Of a stretch of 64,000 nt of DNA, positions 1-11,622 are shown in pieces. Each line of letters begins with the position of its first letter. Positions within the stretch are counted from its first letter, which is position 1. A model generated the notes under the pieces. That model saw nothing but the letters and a program-made list of their open reading frames with translations. It made no database searches and was not told the DNA's origin. Position numbers and translations under genes: made by a program. The stretch lies in the NCBI GenBank assembly GCA_025890175.1, contig JANPYM010000005.1, forward strand, positions 1,502,440-1,566,439. Reading direction: 5' to 3'. The DNA comes from Ciborinia camelliae (Eukaryota > Ascomycota > Leotiomycetes > Helotiales > Sclerotiniaceae).

Positions 1-1
1 C

Positions 2-523
2 AAAACAGTGGCCTCATCTAAGCCTACACATCTTGAGGCGCCCCCTGAAGACACACAGCGATCATCACATGCGCCTTTGTCTGAAATTACTAATTTTGCA
101 ACAACGGAACAATTAGTCCTCCAGAAATCCAAAAAAGTTGATTATACTCCTCTTGCAAAACGTTTTGCGGACCTTTCTATCGATTCACCAAACATTGATT
201 TGCAAGGTGAAGACCCATCCCTGCCTCTTCTCCGCACGCGAACTAGTCATGAGAGGTGCCTAGCCAGTCCAAGACCAAAAGTCTTCAACATTCCCTCTAG
301 TCCTCCAAAACCAACGGTATCTCGTTCTCGGGCTGTTGATCCATTGAACTCACAAAGCGATCGTGCGGTACCCCGTCTGACTACAATTGGTTCTAGCCGA
401 AGATCCAGTCCATCAAAGTGTGCCTTACCTCCTGACAGAGTTGCAGCTGCCAAAGCAAGGTTGGCACAAAAGAATGCCGAGAAGAAGAGAGCTCAAGCGT
501 TAGGGGCAGATAGCATTCGATAA
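2..523 (+). CDS. Unrecognised protein, C-terminal part (5' end outside window)
   Basis: The frame is open from the first bases, without an ATG, so this is the last exon or 3' end of a gene that begins upstream. An acceptor-like cag at 6-8 means the visible exon could start at 9. About 170 residues are seen. They are Ser/Pro/Arg-rich and probably disordered, with short motifs such as YTPLAKRFADLSID near the start and SSRRSSPSK further on. The end is a basic, Ala/Lys-rich possible helix (RVAAAKARLAQKNAEKKRAQ). SP and TP sites suggest phosphorylation. I do not recognise the family and assign no function. The stop codon is at 521-523. Confidence 0.6.
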   Translation, partial: KTVASSKPTHLEAPPEDTQRSSHAPLSEITNFATTEQLVLQKSKKVDYTPLAKRFADLSIDSPNIDLQGEDPSLPLLRTRTSHERCLASPRPKVFNIPSSPPKPTVSRSRAVDPLNSQSDRAVPRLTTIGSSRRSSPSKCALPPDRVAAAKARLAQKNAEKKRAQALGADSIR

Positions 524-2433
524 TCTTCGTCTGATTTAAACGTTGCTTGGGGCTCAGTAGTTGGAGTTGAGGTGTGCTTTATTTTATTTGGGTGAATGCC
601 ATCAGCATGATGTTTGTGTTTAGTGGTAATACCAACGGGGCGGCGTCATGGTGTATTGGTAGAATTGTACCACGATACCACATATATAGCTTCACTTTCT
701 TGCATCATTTAACCCGTACTTTAACTATAACGATGGCGGTGCAGCTTTGTGTGACAGTCGACCCGAGCATACTAATTACTTGTCTAGAAGCTCACAGTAC
801 ATCTTTGCCTAAGCTACCTATATAGTAGCTCAGAATTTACACAATGCCCAGAATGTGACCTATGATTTCGTCATTGAAGATAGGATAAGAACATGATAGA
901 AAGGGGTATTTTCGCTTACAGTATTTCAGTGGAATCCAACATCATCTCGTTTACTGCATGATTGCAAGATACTCGCGGCTCATTAGTGGAATTAAAAACT
1001 AGATTTTGATTATGATTGTATTTCAAAACGGATATGACATGGTACCCACAATTCTGCATATACCTTACCTAGGTAGGTCCCAGCCTAGATACCGTACTAC
1101 CCGTAGAGTAGACTCGATAAAGGTCCACTCGGCGCCACTTGCGACCTAGGCCCTTGTGATAAACTGCTTATCGTCCTTGCTCCGGTGGTTCCGTTCTGAT
1201 GCGGGACAAAAATGATGACCCGAAGAGATCTCTTTAGCAAAGAACCTCCTAGGTAGGTGGGTAGGGCTTGGACCCGAAAAACAATACTGTACATAGGTAC
1301 CATTTAGATACCTACCTACCTATAGGTATTGTTAGATGAACCTAAATATCATGTTAAAATACCTACCTAGGTACCACCTAGGTAGGTAGACTTATATTAG
1401 TGGCTGCTGGTGGTGGCTGCTGGTGGTGGCGGCTTTGATACATATACGATATACCATAACAGTACTGATGCCATTTGTATGAATCATGATATGTTGAATT
1501 CACAAAATCATGCTACTGGGGTTTACCTCGCTCTTTTTGAGCGATAAGCACAGGATACAGTAGGTTATCCTGATAGTCCTGATAAACCTCCCACTTTTTA
1601 ATCCACAGTTTGAACTTCGAACTTTGAAAATCTTAAAATCGCTTTGGGGAACTATTCACTGAACAATGCTTGTCAATGTCAATGTCCATACGATTATGGA
1701 TCCTTGTTATTGTTATTGTTCTTTGTTTCTTGTTTCTTGTCCTTTGTTTTGCAGACTTCAAGGCGACCTGAGTAGCTGATGTCCGAAAAGTACCGTACGA
1801 AGGGTATGGGCGTAGACTTAAGGTAGTTAGTATAAGTACTAGTGGAGGTACTTACCTGGTATTGGATAGGGTGACTAGGTAATCAACTACCATCTATATC
1901 TATATCTATATCTATACCTATACCTAATATGTACTTAAGTACTTCACTATAAATACCAAAGTATTTTAACCCATTAACCATAAATCATTAACCATTATTA
2001 CAAACCCAAAACCCAAAACCCAAAACCAAACCCAAGCCCGCACACAGATATATAACCGCACATCCTCCAACGATTAAACATCCCACCCATAACATACCAC
2101 AACATCCATCTCACAGACGACTTCCTTTTTCCCGAATCTCAATATTTCCTTTTTAAAATCCATCCACTCTCAGATCCATCATAATTCTTGAATCCTCTAC
2201 ATTCAACACTCATAGTCGAGACTCGACACGGATAGTCTTACTTTCTATACACACCTTGTCGGTCATCCACTCTTACACATTCACATTCGGTCTCATTTGT
2301 CTCAAACCCACCCGAACAATTTGACAACTCTAAAAGCAGTTGAATCTGCGTCGACTCTGAAATCTTTCCAGAGATTCACATCTTTATATTTGCCAATACC
2401 AGTCGAAAGTGCACGGCAAACAGTATCATCAAA
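524..2433. other. Intergenic region with microsatellites and promoter of the E2 gene
   Basis: No convincing gene. It holds several copies of the CCTAGGTAGG-type palindrome (1061-1079, 1244-1260, 1308-1390), a short GGTGGTGGCTGCT repeat at 1401-1436, a TATATC repeat at about 1893-1925 and an ACCCAAA repeat at about 2004-2035. The last 400 bases are rich in C, T and A, as expected for a fungal promoter and leader. Confidence 0.6.
1061..1390. repeat. Cluster of CCTACCTAGGTAGG-type palindromic repeats
   Basis: At least four imperfect copies of a palindrome built on CCTAGG with flanking ACCTA/TAGGT units lie within 330 bases (about 1061-1079, 1244-1260, 1308-1328, 1360-1390). The same motif recurs in many other intergenic stretches of the window and in none of the coding exons I resolved. 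Confidence 0.7.
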
Positions 2434-3254
2434 ATGTCTGCGATTGCTGCGAAAAATCGTTTGATGGCCGAGTACAAGGGACTTGCCAAGGAGAAATGGG
2501 TTAATATCGAGGTAGGAGATTCTTGCATTGTGACTGCTCTTCTCGAGGCTAACGTTGTTGCACAGTTGGACGAGGGAGCCCTATTTAAATGGGAGATCGG
2601 TTTGATGGTTGTTAATAATGAGAGTGCTTTCAACGGTGGTTACTTCAAGGTAAGGATTGTTTGTTCTCCTGTGCCTTGCAGCTACTGATTATTTAACCCC
2701 AGGCCGAAATGACTTTTACCGACAACTATCCTTTCAGTCCTCCCACCTTCAAGTTCCTCAGACCGATCCAACATCCAAATATCTACCCCGATGGTAGATT
2801 GTGCATCTCAATCTTACACCCACCCGGAGAAGATGAGCAGTCTGGAGAATCTGCCAGTGAGCGTTGGTCACCATTACAAGGAGTCGAATCAGTCTTACGC
2901 TCCATCCTTCTTCTCCTTGATGATCCTGAGATCAATTCTCCTGCAAATGTCGACGCAGGAGTGATGTACCGTGATAATAAGGAAAAATATAACGAGAAAG
3001 CTAAAGAGGCTGTTGCTGCCTCGAAACAGGATATTCCGGCCGGTTTCGACATGCCCACAACACTTGAAACCGCCCCTCCTACTAAACCCGTACACGATGA
3101 TGCATTCTGGGCCGAGAGTGATGACGAGGATGATTTCGGAGCCAGCGATAGTTCCGGTGAAGACTTCGGCATGGAGGATGAAGAGGAAGAGGAAGAGGAA
3201 GAAGATGTTGAGGAACAAGAGGAAGAAGACGAAGAAGATGACATGGAGGATTAA
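2434..3254 (+). CDS. cdc34: Ubiquitin-conjugating enzyme E2, Cdc34 type
   Basis: Exons 2434-2511, 2566-2649 and 2703-3254 give 237 residues. The E2 transfers ubiquitin to substrates of SCF-type cullin ligases and drives G1/S cell-cycle control in yeast. Visible features are the UBC fold from residue 5, the HPN motif at about 78-80, the catalytic cysteine in DGRLCISILH (about Cys88), and directly after it the Cdc34-specific acidic insertion (PPGEDEQSGESASERWSP). The C-terminal tail after about residue 180 is a long run of Asp/Glu, as in yeast Cdc34, where it contacts the cullin and the charged ubiquitin. The first intron (54 bp) is a multiple of three and has no stop, so the unspliced frame stays open; the family alignment (IE followed by LDEG) shows that it should be removed. 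Branch-like ggctaacg lies in that intron. Confidence 0.93.
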
Positions 3255-4344
3255 ATGGCACGGAGTTATGAGGGCTGGCTCATTCATGAGATCCATAGTC
3301 TTTCTCTTGAAGCTCCTACATCCGTCACATCTATCTCGATTACGGCTATTCCACTAAGTTACACTATGGTCACAAGTTGCGATAGATGGAGGATCGTCTT
3401 ATTTTATTTTACAATGCATAGCATAGCATAGCATAGCGATGGTTCGCTCGGTTTACATGGCGGGGCAAGGATTAATGCAGGTATACATTCAAGGCGTATA
3501 GTATGCATTTTACACTGGGGGGATCTTAGGTTTTTAGATTATGGGGAATATGGATTGGGTGTTACATCTTTTTGGAGGGCGTAGTTTGTGAAGGGTTTTT
3601 GAAGCTAGGTAGCAAGATAGGGTAAATAGTCAAGGGCTGCAATTGAGAATATTCCAACACGAATTTTCAATGGCTGATACTGTACTACTAATTCTTGCCT
3701 ACTCGCATTTGAGATGACATGATTTCCTTTTGCACGTTTGGCACAAAATTTCTATTTCGAAGCAAGAATGTGACAGAACACTCAGCGCCCTCAGTAACAG
3801 AGGGATATTGCCATTCCCAGAGTGGTGGTCCTTTTTGAAGCATAAAGCGGAGTGGGGGGTATTTGGTCCTATTAAAAGGCTGGAGGGTGCTTCGACCTAG
3901 TAGTATCCCGATTCCCTATACGATTATTTGACGAGAACACCCAACAACCAACATACGAACACGAATACTTTATACATACGAATACGAATACTATTATACA
4001 TGTACTTCAATGTGGTATCTCTATGCATTTTCTTGCTGAAAGAGGCAGGTATCATGTACGATTAACAACTCAGTGGCAGCATTATGATAATAAATCAGCC
4101 ATTATGATGATAAAACAATAAGCAGCAATTTCCAGGAAACCAGGTTTCTTGAGTTGGAGCTGGTCCAGCCATGAGGACCTCAGGATATTCAGTTTGACCG
4201 CTCAAGTGAGAGCCACCCAGGTGAAATGTCAATACAGAAATCTTTATCGGTACTACTAGTTAGTATATGAGTCTTTACCTATAAAAATGAGCTCGAACTG
4301 TTCCATGATGTTTTCTTCGTCTTGTTATCGATGCATAATTGGCA
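3255..4344. other. Intergenic region, no gene seen
   Basis: AT-rich spacer between two genes on the same strand. It has a GCATA tandem repeat at 3415-3437. The last few hundred bases should hold the transporter promoter. No further ORF of interest. Confidence 0.6.
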
Positions 4345-6169
4345 ATGGGGGGCGAACAGACGACACTCAGCGTTGAAGAGAGTTCTTTAAGTCTCAAAAC
4401 ACCAGCTACTATATCTGCAATTCAAAATGACGGAAAAGAATCCAACAACCGGGTGGATTTCAACAACGGAGACCCAACAAACCCTTTGAATGTAAGGATC
4501 TGTTAAGGACAGTAAACTGCTCATATTGTTACTGATTATCACTAGTGGTCATCGAGACACAAATCAGTGATTATAATCCTTATATCTGCTATTGAATTAC
4601 TTACGTACGTTTGAGATAGTCCGGCTGTATTCAAAACAGAAACTTGACATTGATGGCTCTTAACAGGATGCTGGGCACCATAATGTGTGCACCCAATGCC
4701 CCTCAAATTCTGGACGAGTTCCATTCCGATAGCACTCTGTATCAGACACTTCTTGTGTCTATTTGGGAACTGGGAGAAGTGAGCCCATTCTGAATTTTAA
4801 TTGGGGTTGCCTAGTCTTGCGATTTATAATCATCAGGTCTCAGAATAGCTAATAATTATGACCAATCCAGGTAGTTGGTTCATTCATCGCTGCTCCTCTT
4901 TCAGAACTCTATGGCCGGTTCTATATCTACCACGTGGGAAATGTGCTGTTCTGCATATTCTCGATAGCATGCGCTCTCAGCACCAACGTCCATATGCTTA
5001 TTGCATTTCGCTTTCTTAATGGTGCTGCCGTTGTTACCGTCGTTCTTAATCCCAGTATCGTGAGTGATCTATATCCGGTTGAACAACGAGGGCGTGCCTT
5101 AGCAATAACTGGTTTCGGACCTTTGATTGGCCCAGTTATTGGACCCATCGTAGGAAGTTACTTGGGAGAAACAGCAGGATGGCGATGGACTTTCTGGCTC
5201 ATGGCAATTTTGTCGGGGGTTTGCGAAGTCCTGCTTGTAATATTCTTTCGGGAAACATACAAGGTCCGTATATTACAACAGACGGCAGCGAGGATTAGAG
5301 AGGAGACAGGCGATGAGAGCGTGCGGTCAAAGTATGAGGTTGACGATTCAGGCAAGAGAACGATGAAAGAGACGATGAAGGAGGCTTTTATTCGACCCAT
5401 GCAGATGCTGCTTTTCTCACCTGCGCTTATTCTTCTTTCTTTCTATGTAGCTGTTGTGTATGGCTATATGTATCTGATTATGACGACAATTACCATGGTA
5501 TTTGAAGGTGTTTATGGCTTTTCTGAAGGGGCTTCAGGCTTATCTTTTCTTGGGCTCAGTAAGATCTACCTTGATGAATTCTTGTGCCATTTATTACCAG
5601 TTAACATTTTACAGGCATCGGCTTCTTATTTGGAATCTTCCTCTGCCACTTCACACTCGACCTATGGGTTGCTCATAAATCCGCAGCTGGTCAAACCCAA
5701 CCAGAACAAAGGTTACCACCTGTTGCTTTTGGCGGGATTATCATCCCCATCGGGCTTTTCGTGTATGGTTGGACAGCAGAGAATGGAGTTCATGTAAGCA
5801 AGCTCCAGTTTCCTCTCCGAAGCTCTCGCTCGGAATGAAGTACTAACCCGGCCTCAGTGGATCGTACCAATCATTGCGATGGGCGTACTTGGAATGGGTA
5901 TTGTTGCGACCACAATTCCAGCATCGAGTTATTTGGTTGATGCGTATGGTATTTATGCCGCCAGTGCAATGGCAGCCAGTGCAGCATTGCGCAATATCTC
6001 TGGTGCGGTTTTCCCTTTGGCAGGACCGCCACTTTATGATCGACTGGGATTAGGTTGGGGAAATTCATTACTGGGTTTCATTGCTTTGGGTTTCATCCCT
6101 ATGCCGTTATTGATGATGCGGTATGGTGGGCGGTTGAGATTTCTGGATAAGAGAAAGATTGAACATTAA
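4345..6169 (+). CDS. MFS transporter, DHA1 (drug:proton antiporter / polyamine) type
   Basis: Six exons (4345-4491, 4546-4604, 4667-4778, 4871-5558, 5615-5793, 5858-6169) give 498 residues, a normal length for a 12-helix exporter. The N-terminal tail ends in the fungal signature DPTNPLNWSSRHK just before the first helix. The antiporter motif C region is seen as GFGPLIGPVIGPIVG, followed by the typical GWRWTFWLMAI. A charged central loop (about residues 230-280) separates the two six-helix halves. The last helices are in the exon beginning WIVPIIAMG. The family exports drugs, toxins or polyamines across the plasma membrane; the substrate cannot be told from sequence. All introns are 54-92 bp with clear GT and AG ends. 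Confidence 0.88.
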
Positions 6170-6794
6170 TATCATCAATGATGGTTATAATACCTACCTA
6201 GGTAGTTATAATGTAGAACAATGACTTTATAGTATTGGATTCCAACGACCTCTATATTAAAGTTACTTCTTAGTAGACTAGATATTAAAATATTGGTCTC
6301 GATGGTATCAATATCAAGAAAGAAATATTATACTTGTAACAAATTTAACTATTTAACTACCTACCTACTTACACCATGGGGTATTGCTGATCTCACGTGC
6401 ATGAAGAGGAGGTGAGGAGGTGAGGAGGTGGGGCAACCGTTCAATGTTTCCAGAATAATAAAAAGACACTCGGACCATGCCAAGGGTTCTCAAAGATTAA
6501 ACTAAAAAGCTCCGGCTTCCGCTACCCAGCCCAGTCCAGTCCTCCCCAGGAAATTTCCCCATCAAACAATTCCAATCCCATCTATTAACTTTCATTAGCA
6601 GAGTCTACAAGATTTTTTTGTTCTATTTGCAATTCATAAATATTCATGCTGTCTGTTTGATGAAAATTTGGAGCTATTTAAGTACACCCACTTGCTCTTG
6701 CTTTTATGACTGCAAGGGAAATTCGACAATCCCCAGAACACAGTAGCTACACAGCTCAAAAGTCATCAACTTGAAGCCCAGTACTTCTGCAAAG
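6170..6794. other. Intergenic region and promoter of the UBA-UIM gene
   Basis: AT-rich. It holds a CCTACCTAGG copy at about 6191-6205, a GAGGTGAG tandem repeat at 6403-6432 beside a CACGTG-like site, and a C-rich stretch. No gene. Confidence 0.55.
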
Positions 6795-9618
6795 ATGGCT
6801 GCGCAACCAACTGCTCAAGATGTGCAAGCCTTTCTAGATATGACTGGGCAGATGAACCGACAAGAGGCTATTCAGCGATTGAAGGTGCCGCTATTCCACC
6901 CAGAAAGTTAAACCGTACAAAGCTAACTTAGACAGGGAAATAATAACAATGTTCAACAAGCAATCAATGAATACTATGATGGTTTGGAGACAAATAGAAA
7001 TAACAACCCGGTCAGTATCAAATGGATAGATATGATATATTGTTACTGACTGTAGCAGTACGCCTGGGATGAAGGTCCATTCAATAGGGATCGTGAGGGA
7101 GGTGGTGAGCAGCATGGTATTTGTGCGTTTCTCATATCAGAACTTTTGAACGTATGAAGACTCTTGCTGACAATTTTTTATATTCTAGCCTTTGAAGTCC
7201 AAGGTCCAGATGAATTCTGTCCATCCTTCTCTCACTTTGAAAATGGTGCACCATCTAGACCACCATCAAGAACTAGCAACAATAAATCACCTTTGAGTAA
7301 AGTTGTTGATCTCACAACTGATAATGGTAGATACTCTTTCTATACTCATGTTTGCATGCTCTGACACATCCTTTGACAGATCACACTACTGCCTTTACCC
7401 AATATGGTGACAACAGCGACAAAGAGCTCCAGCAAGCACTTGCAGCTTCTATGGAAGATGCTGGTTTACCTCCTCAACAATCTGGTGTTGTGGGAACAGA
7501 TAAACCTCACTTTGGCCCTGCCACAAGAACGGACTATGGAGATAACTGGGCTATGGTTCCTATATCGACTGTCAAGGAGATTTATGTTGACCCAGAACCT
7601 ACTGATCGAATCAGAGACACTGTGAATCAAGTGCCAGCCTTCCTAAAGCCTAGTGGAGAAGGTCATAGATTAGGTGCTCTTCTCACTATCTATCACAACA
7701 TCCCTCTTGCTCGAGAAATCTTCCTCAGAAGAAACAATGTTGAGACCCACTATCCATACGAGGATGGTTGGTGGAATGGTAGACCAATAGAGAAACCTAT
7801 TGCATCATATCAAGAGGACCCCTGCCTTGTAGCTGACGATCGACAATTTGGTCAGGAGCTCCAGAAAGTCATGGCTTTCTTAGACAAGACAGATCGAAGT
7901 TATGGTTCTGCGGATGTTATAGCCACACTCCCATTCATGCAACAGCTCCGAGGTGATAGTTTGGAGGCTGAATTTTTCATGTGCTTTCATAAACTAATGC
8001 AGGGTCATGATTCATGCAAGCAACTCTTTTCTTCAGGTGTTCTTGGGTTAGAGCCAGAAACAGAGGATGAAGAAGACACAGAATTTGCCATCTTGGAGCT
8101 TCAACTTCCGTCAAAAGATTCTCTTGCCCAGAATCTCTATGATCTTCAAGATCAGGCTCTATGGGGCAATTTCCCTCTTATTCTTGTGAAGAGTCCTTAC
8201 CTACGTCGCATTGGTGACATTGTTTCTTTCAGAATAAAGGGCGATAAGCAGAAGAACCATAAGGGAATTGAAGTGCCATTAGTATGGTACCCTGATAGAT
8301 ACCTGGAATTTGCTACCAAGGACTCTCTAACTATGCGTACGAGTAAGCAGAATTTGGAACTACAAATTGGGGATATTTCTCGCAATGAGAGACAATTGAC
8401 ATGGACCATTCACAACGAAAAATCACTCCTAGTTGAGGATGTTTTCAAAACGGCACTCAATCATGATCAGAATGAGGTCCCACTAAACAATAAGGATATG
8501 GACAGCCTGGCCACAGATACTCCCAAGGGTAGATCTAAGAACACAGATTTGTCTAAAAAACTCGAAAAATTAATGGATGATGTAAATGCAAAGCTAAAGA
8601 GTAAGATCATGCAGACTGGTCATTTATTATTCAGCTAACAGTCGCTAGGATTACAAGATCAAAAAGAAATGGCGAAAAAAGCTTGGAGAGAGCTTTCAAC
8701 GTTGTATACGGATCCCGCCAAAACCACTCGGCGCTTGCACAGATACACCCTTCGTGGAGTGAGCTTGAACCAGGAAACTACATATATTTGCACCCGTATA
8801 GAGCCAGATCTCATTGATATGGGTCTCAATGATGATGAGCGGATTCCTCCTAGTGATGGCCAGTGGTGGAGAATCCATTATAGCAATTCATCTCCTCCCC
8901 AAATCACGGTTGAAGTCAGTGTTCTTGAACCCTAAATCTGTGATCAGTTGTTAATTAGACAATAGAAAACCACCTCGGAGAAAGTCATTGAGGATGTCAA
9001 AGTCGAGAATGAGGCGGCAATTCTAGTTTATGCTTCTGATGAAGCAATGGAGATAGCAGCGGGTGTAACACCTCATCCACTTCAGGTCTGTTTGTTCCCA
9101 CAATTTGTCCTCATAATTTTGCTAACAGCCATTAGGCCTTCATTCGCGAGGATAATATCGCTTTCAGAGAGGAGTTACCCAGCCCTCCTGTTGATACCCC
9201 TGATGGGTCACAATTTTCGCCAAGATCGCCAGGAAAGCGTAAGCGTGACCAGCGCCCATCTTCCACAAATTCCTTTGAGAATAGCCAATGGAATGGATTC
9301 GGGAAGGAAGGCTCAGACAATGACTCCGCAATGACGGCGTCAGCTGCACTACAGAATGGCCTTGCTCAAAGTGATGAAGTTATCGTCGGTGTCGATCCGT
9401 TTACTGATGGAAAGACACAAGAAATGCAAGAACGTAGTGGCAGCGGTATGCTACAAAACTTTACTGGCAACTCTGTCAAAAAATGTGTGGCAAACGACAG
9501 CATGGAGATTGAGGATATCGAGAGCGATGAAATTCAGCGTGAGGAACGGAATTTATGCTTTACTAACAACCATAAAGATGGTGGCGCCACAGTCAAACGG
9601 GTTGGATTTGTTGAGTAG
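6795..9618 (+). CDS. UBA-UIM protein with degenerate USP (deubiquitinase-like) domain
   Basis: Eight exons (6795-6884, 6936-7010, 7059-7116, 7189-7326, 7380-8600, 8649-8914, 8966-9085, 9136-9618) give 816 residues. Residues about 7-48 form a UBA domain (AIQRLK then GNNNNVQQAINEYYDG). A ubiquitin-interacting motif follows at about 132-148 (SDKELQQALAASMED). From about 170 to 650 the layout resembles a ubiquitin-specific protease, including the C-terminal strand set (GQWWRIHY, ITVEK, AAILVYAS). At the expected Cys box the sequence is PSGEGHRLGALLTIYH with no cysteine, and the His box (GHY) is replaced by TTYICTRIE. I infer a ubiquitin-binding pseudo-protease rather than an active enzyme. The architecture recalls USP25/USP28. 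The C-terminal 160 residues are low complexity with a basic patch (SPGKRKRDQR) that could be a nuclear signal. Confidence 0.8.
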
Positions 9619-11622
9619 CAATTTTGTACTTTTTTTTGCATGTTATTTGGCGTTTTTGCATAGTTGATGATTGGAGGTACTATATTTCATTTCCAAAGTA
9701 CATAGTATTCTCATATTGTACATATTGAGAAGCACAATATCCCCGGCAGCACGAAGCAAGGAGCATGAGGGATGAAAGACGAAAGCACTAGTTAGAGAGA
9801 TTTCTGTAGAATAATGAGAGTTTGAATTAGGAATGAATTTTCGAAAGGGTACAATGGGGTTGTTTTGTGTGTGTATTGTACTACGGTAACTAACTCTTCT
9901 GGACAATGGGTAGTAATGTAAATAACTTTATGGCATACATCAACAGATATAATTTCAAAGGGGGGTATGATCCTTCAACGATTCTTAATTTTAGGCAGAT
10001 AAGTGTAGGTAGGTTGGTTTACCTACCTAGGTATTAATAACATTCAAGTAAAGTGAGTAAGTATAGGTAAGGTAAGGTAGGTATAAAGTATAACCAGAAT
10101 TCTAAAAGCAGGTATGATATGATACCAAGGTATATAATATAATATATGATATGATATGATATAATATGATGTCGATTTTATTCCTTTCTTTCTTTCTAAG
10201 GTTTCTTCCCTTCTTCCTTCCTTCCTGTCCCTTCCTTATTCATTTGGATTGATGGCTGTACTGATAGCTGTATAGGTAGCTGTCCTGGTACTGGTACTCC
10301 TATTGGCCAAAGGATCAGGACAATCGAACAAAGAAAAGCCAAACCTTCTCGAAGCTTCCATCCATATACAAAGTTAGTTGGTTCACAATAATCACAAGAA
10401 TATCTGACCCCTGGACATTCCATTTCAACCATTCCAATAATATAGGTGCAATAATAATATAATGCAATTTAGGTAACCCGGTGGCACCATTGTGAACATA
10501 GACCTCACCGTCACCGCCCAAGCTTTGAATGGAGAAAGCAGGCAGGCATTATTTACAATTGTGGAAGCTGAGAGATTCTTGATTCTATTATTAATGGAAA
10601 GTTGAATAGATATTATTAGATATTTATATATAACAAGTATAGTAAATAGGTAGCAAATAGCAAGTTAGTACCTACTAATAACTATACTTTACTATCTGAT
10701 TGATAACAAAGAATCTCACAAATACTACCCAAGTTAACAATATAATACAACCATCCATTTATTCGTCTATTCATCTATTCATCTATTTATTCATCCATTC
10801 ATCCTTCCTTCAATCTCCCATTCCATCATTCACATCAAATCAAATCACATCATATCATATCATATCATATCATATTACATCCGAAACTAGCCAGCAAATT
10901 ATCGTGACAGGAACACAACTTATAATTTACAACTCACAACTCACAACTCACAACTCACAACTCATAATCATAATCATACCTAATCATAATCACGAGATCC
11001 TACCTAATAATACCTACCTACTTATTAGATACCTACTTATTACTTGTAAGCTTCAGATAATTTCCTTCCTTGTATTCTCATATTATTTATCCTCATACCC
11101 ATTCTATAGTTATAAATCTAAAGTCTGAATCCAAATCAGAGTCCTGTTAGATTGATTAGTCCTTTCAGGTTTCCAGGTTTCCAACAATTTATTTTTATTT
11201 CTTCTATCCATCAATCAAATCAAATCACATCAAATCATGTCAAATCAGATGGAATCAAATTAAATCAATCAATCACACCAGTCCAGTCCAGTCCAGTCAT
11301 ACTCTCTACTCCTTCACTCTTCAGCTACTGCCATTCACAAGATCAACCCAGATTCTTCGAGAGCCTTCTATTCTATTTCTATCATACACCTGCAACCTTG
11401 ACCTTATCTACCTATTAAATGTCAATTTTCTGCAATCCTGATTACTGACAAATGATATACATTCAGGTTCTAATGATTTTAGTAGAGAACTAATTCTCAC
11501 TTTCTTCTATAGAGATAAAGAGTTAATTGTTTCTTACGAGACTTGAGCTCATAACCATACCCGATCTTGTAATTTCAAGACTTTGATTTTTAAACCGAAA
11601 GATATTTTCAAAGAACATCAAC
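9619..11622. other. Long intergenic region rich in simple repeats, upstream of the Hsp40 gene
   Basis: No gene recognised. It contains CCTACCTAGG copies near 10015-10085, a TATGATA repeat at about 10136-10170, pyrimidine tracts at 10180-10230, CATAT repeats at about 10850-10876, ACAACTC repeats at about 10926-10964, AATCA repeats at 11211-11275 and CCAGT repeats at 11279-11299. Much of the second kilobase could be the promoter and leader of the chaperone gene. Confidence 0.55.
10926..10964. repeat. ACAACTC tandem repeat
   Basis: Five near-perfect copies of a 7-base unit (ACAACTC) sit in a row in the region upstream of the Hsp40 gene. Confidence 0.75.

Noticed and set aside
2004..2035. ACCCAAAACCC run resembling telomere-like repeat
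   Set aside because: Only a few imperfect units in an internal promoter, with no terminal position and not the fungal TTAGGG unit.
2783..3244. Minus-strand poly-Ser ORF opposite the E2 tail
   Set aside because: It is the antisense shadow of the Asp/Glu-rich tail of Cdc34; GAG/GAA/GAT runs read as Ser/Phe/Leu on the other strand.
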